43,203 nt of DNA from Meiothermus sp. (GTDB lineage: Bacteria; Deinococcota; Deinococci; Deinococcales; Thermaceae). Within the stretch, counting starts at the first letter, position 1; every line of letters starts with the position of its first letter. Below the pieces are notes generated by a model. The model had not been told where the DNA came from and did not search any database. It was given only the letters and a program-made list of their open reading frames with translations. Positions 41,976 to 43,203 of the stretch are shown here, one piece after another. Both the position numbers and the translations under genes were made by a program. The stretch is taken from the NCBI RefSeq assembly GCF_026004115.1, contig NZ_BPIM01000002.1, positions 5,001 to 48,203 of the forward strand, read 5' to 3'.

Positions 41976-42325
41976 GAAGCCTCCTTGACCTGTGTAGGTT
42001 TCCTTTCGTCTGGTGAGACCAGTTTGAGGCCGATAATCGAACCAATCAGCAGCACCAGAAAGACGATGCGGCCCACGGTGGCGGGATCGCCAAAAAAGAG
42101 AATCCCCACCAGCACGGTACCAAAGGCCCCAATACCCGTCCAGACAGCGTAGGCAGTGCCCAGGGGGATATGCTTGATAGCCACTACCAACAGCCCAAAG
42201 CTGATGGCTGCGCAGACGAAAAAGCCGATGGTGTAGGGCCAGTTGCTAAAGTTTTCCGAAAGCTTGAGGCTGGTAGCGAACCCCACCTCAAAGATTCCAG
42301 CGATGACCAGATAGACCCAGGCCAC
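41972..42325 (-). CDS. SMR-family transporter, SugE/Gdx type (second in operon)
   Basis: A 117-aa protein with four membrane segments and the SugE/Gdx form: YLVIAGIFEVGFATSLKLSENF with the key Glu (residue 13), and GTAYAVWTGIGAFGTVLVGILFFGDP. It has a 12-residue hydrophilic C-terminal tail (DERKPTQVKEAS) its neighbours lack. It starts at GTG inside the previous stop (TAGTG). Gdx proteins export guanidinium, though two-gene pairs of this type may act as heterodimers with other substrates. Confidence 0.92.
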   Translation of the reverse strand: MAWVYLVIAGIFEVGFATSLKLSENFSNWPYTIGFFVCAAISFGLLVVAIKHIPLGTAYAVWTGIGAFGTVLVGILFFGDPATVGRIVFLVLLIGSIIGLKLVSPDERKPTQVKEAS

Positions 42326-42645
42326 TACGCACCCCCGAATACCCGCAGCCCGATCACCGAAAGAATCAGGTTGGTGAGAAAAAACAGACGCCCCCGGTTC
42401 ACCGGGTCTTTGAAGAAGAAAATGCCCACCAGCGCTGTGCCGAAAGCGCCTATCCCGGCCCAGACTGCGTAGGCAGTGCCAACCGGGATAGTCAACATAA
42501 CGTGTGAGAGAATCTCCAGGCTCAAGAACGCAAAAACGCAAAACCCCAGGGTGGGCAGCGGTTTCTTGAAGCCATCGGAGAGCTTCATCAGGGTGGTAAA
42601 GGCCACCTCGAAAAGCCCGGATAAAATCAATAAGGCCCAGGCCAT
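42325..42645 (-). CDS. SMR-family transporter, SugE-like (first in operon)
   Basis: A 106-aa four-helix SMR protein: LILSGLFEVAFTTLMKLSDGF with the key Glu13, and GTAYAVWAGIGAFGTALVGIFFFKDP. It is closest to the SugE-type neighbour and the two may form a YkkCD-like heterodimer, which is inference. Its ATG overlaps the tetR stop as TGATG, so translation of all four genes is coupled. Confidence 0.92.
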   Translation of the reverse strand: MAWALLILSGLFEVAFTTLMKLSDGFKKPLPTLGFCVFAFLSLEILSHVMLTIPVGTAYAVWAGIGAFGTALVGIFFFKDPVNRGRLFFLTNLILSVIGLRVFGGA

Positions 42646-43154
42646 CAGCCACCTGCCAGTTCCAGCATTCGCTGCAAAACTTTTCGCTTATAGTCACCCT
42701 CTGGCACGCCCAACTTAAGGACATCGGTCATGAAGATGCCATCGGTGGCCAGGATTGCTACCATTACATCGGGGTTCTGAGGAATCCGGGCGTACCAGCG
42801 CTGCCAGCGTTCACGCACGACTTCCAGCAAACTAGGGTTCAGGGCCAGGGCCGCCAGCATGCCCAACAGCAGGCCCCGCGAGCCATCGTAGGAGCCGAGC
42901 TTGACATAGGCCTCGGCAAAAGGCAGACCGCTGGCTCGCAGGCTCTCTTCAAAAGTATCCAGCTGATATTCCAACAACCCCTGCACCAGTGCATCTTTGC
43001 TTGGGAAATGGTAGAGCAGCCCCCCTTTGCTGACCCCAGCTCCCCTTGCTACCGCATCCAGCGTTAGGGCCATCGCGCCTTCCTGCCGTATCACCTCCGC
43101 AGCGGCCTGTAAAATCCGCGTCCTGGCTTCTATGGTTGGGTACTTAATCTCCAT
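42645..43154 (-). CDS. TetR-family transcriptional regulator
   Basis: A 169-aa regulator with an N-terminal TetR helix-turn-helix (about 8-55, RILQAAAEVIRQEGAMALTLDAVARGAGVSKGGLLYHFPSKDALVQGLL) and a C-terminal ligand domain of the TetR_C type. It is the first gene of the operon and very likely represses itself and the three SMR genes until a toxic cation binds. A perfect palindrome overlaps its -10 box. The ATG at 43154 lies 17 nt from the -10 box, with no clear ribosome site. Confidence 0.93.
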   Translation of the reverse strand: MEIKYPTIEARTRILQAAAEVIRQEGAMALTLDAVARGAGVSKGGLLYHFPSKDALVQGLLEYQLDTFEESLRASGLPFAEAYVKLGSYDGSRGLLLGMLAALALNPSLLEVVRERWQRWYARIPQNPDVMVAILATDGIFMTDVLKLGVPEGDYKRKVLQRMLELAGG

Positions 43155-43171
43155 ACCGATACCCGCAACAT

Positions 43172-43201
43172 ACTGTACCGTCTGGACGGTATAAACGTCA
43201 A
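43172..43201 (-). promoter_or_regulatory. tetR-SMR operon promoter with TetR operator
   Basis: TTGACG (43201 to 43196), 18 bp, TACAGT (43177 to 43172). The 16-bp palindrome TACCGTC-TG-GACGGTA (43176-43191) fills most of the spacer and touches the -10 box, an ideal position for a TetR-type repressor. Confidence 0.8.
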
Positions 43202-43203
43202 GT

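Overview
This 43.2 kb window is GC-rich and gene-dense, and it looks like the chromosome of a thermophile of the Deinococcus-Thermus group, most likely a Meiothermus-type member of the Thermaceae. The basis is a Hera-like DEAD-box helicase, a 23S rRNA gene with its own promoter and no 16S gene upstream, a biosynthetic arginine decarboxylase, and many genes whose start codon lies 6-8 nt after a TANNNT hexamer with no ribosome binding site, the leaderless arrangement common in this phylum. The genus is inference; I have no database comparison.

Layout. 1-367: the 5' end of a 23S rRNA gene (minus), its leader and a near-consensus promoter, divergent from moeA. 368-5363: moeA (molybdenum cofactor), a secreted stalk-domain protein and the hera helicase with a strong terminator. 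5362-6490: a small membrane protein and a secreted protein. 6524-10217: a tctCBA tripartite carboxylate uptake system behind a GntR/FCD regulator, with clear promoters and candidate operators. 10365-12582: a PLP-dependent sulfur amino acid enzyme and a divergent Lrp/AsnC regulator, bracketed by two inverted copies of a roughly 197-bp structured repeat. 12582-15041: hisZ, a membrane-anchored cyclophilin and dcd. 15180-19837: a proline-rich lipoprotein, a small membrane protein, a phosphoesterase, an ankyrin protein, a CoA-binding protein and mutY. 19876-23996: a short MnmG-like FAD protein, speA, and a coupled DinB / DUF1905 / DinB operon. 24067-25226: a complete insertion sequence with 9-bp target duplications. 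25563-27836: a type III glutamine synthetase. 27986-31224: an NAD salvage operon (nrtR, nadM-Nudix, nadV) convergent with deoB (31221-32369). 32525-35493: three exported proteins, one in an AT-rich patch and one a trypsin-like protease. 35706-41609: a cis-prenyltransferase, an MgtC-like membrane protein, a two-component system whose kinase holds three perfect 81-bp repeats, and a phosphofructokinase. 41652-43201: three overlapping SMR transporter genes under a TetR regulator.

How the genes work together. The clearest functional units are the tct transporter with its GntR regulator; the NAD salvage operon, where NrtR probably senses a NAD-related nucleotide and represses through a palindrome over its own -10 box; the SMR operon controlled by TetR; and the LuxR-type response regulator with its kinase. 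The most unusual structure is the inverted repeat pair around the sulfur amino acid locus: the two copies differ in the stem of their terminal hairpin, yet each difference is matched by a compensating change in the opposite arm.
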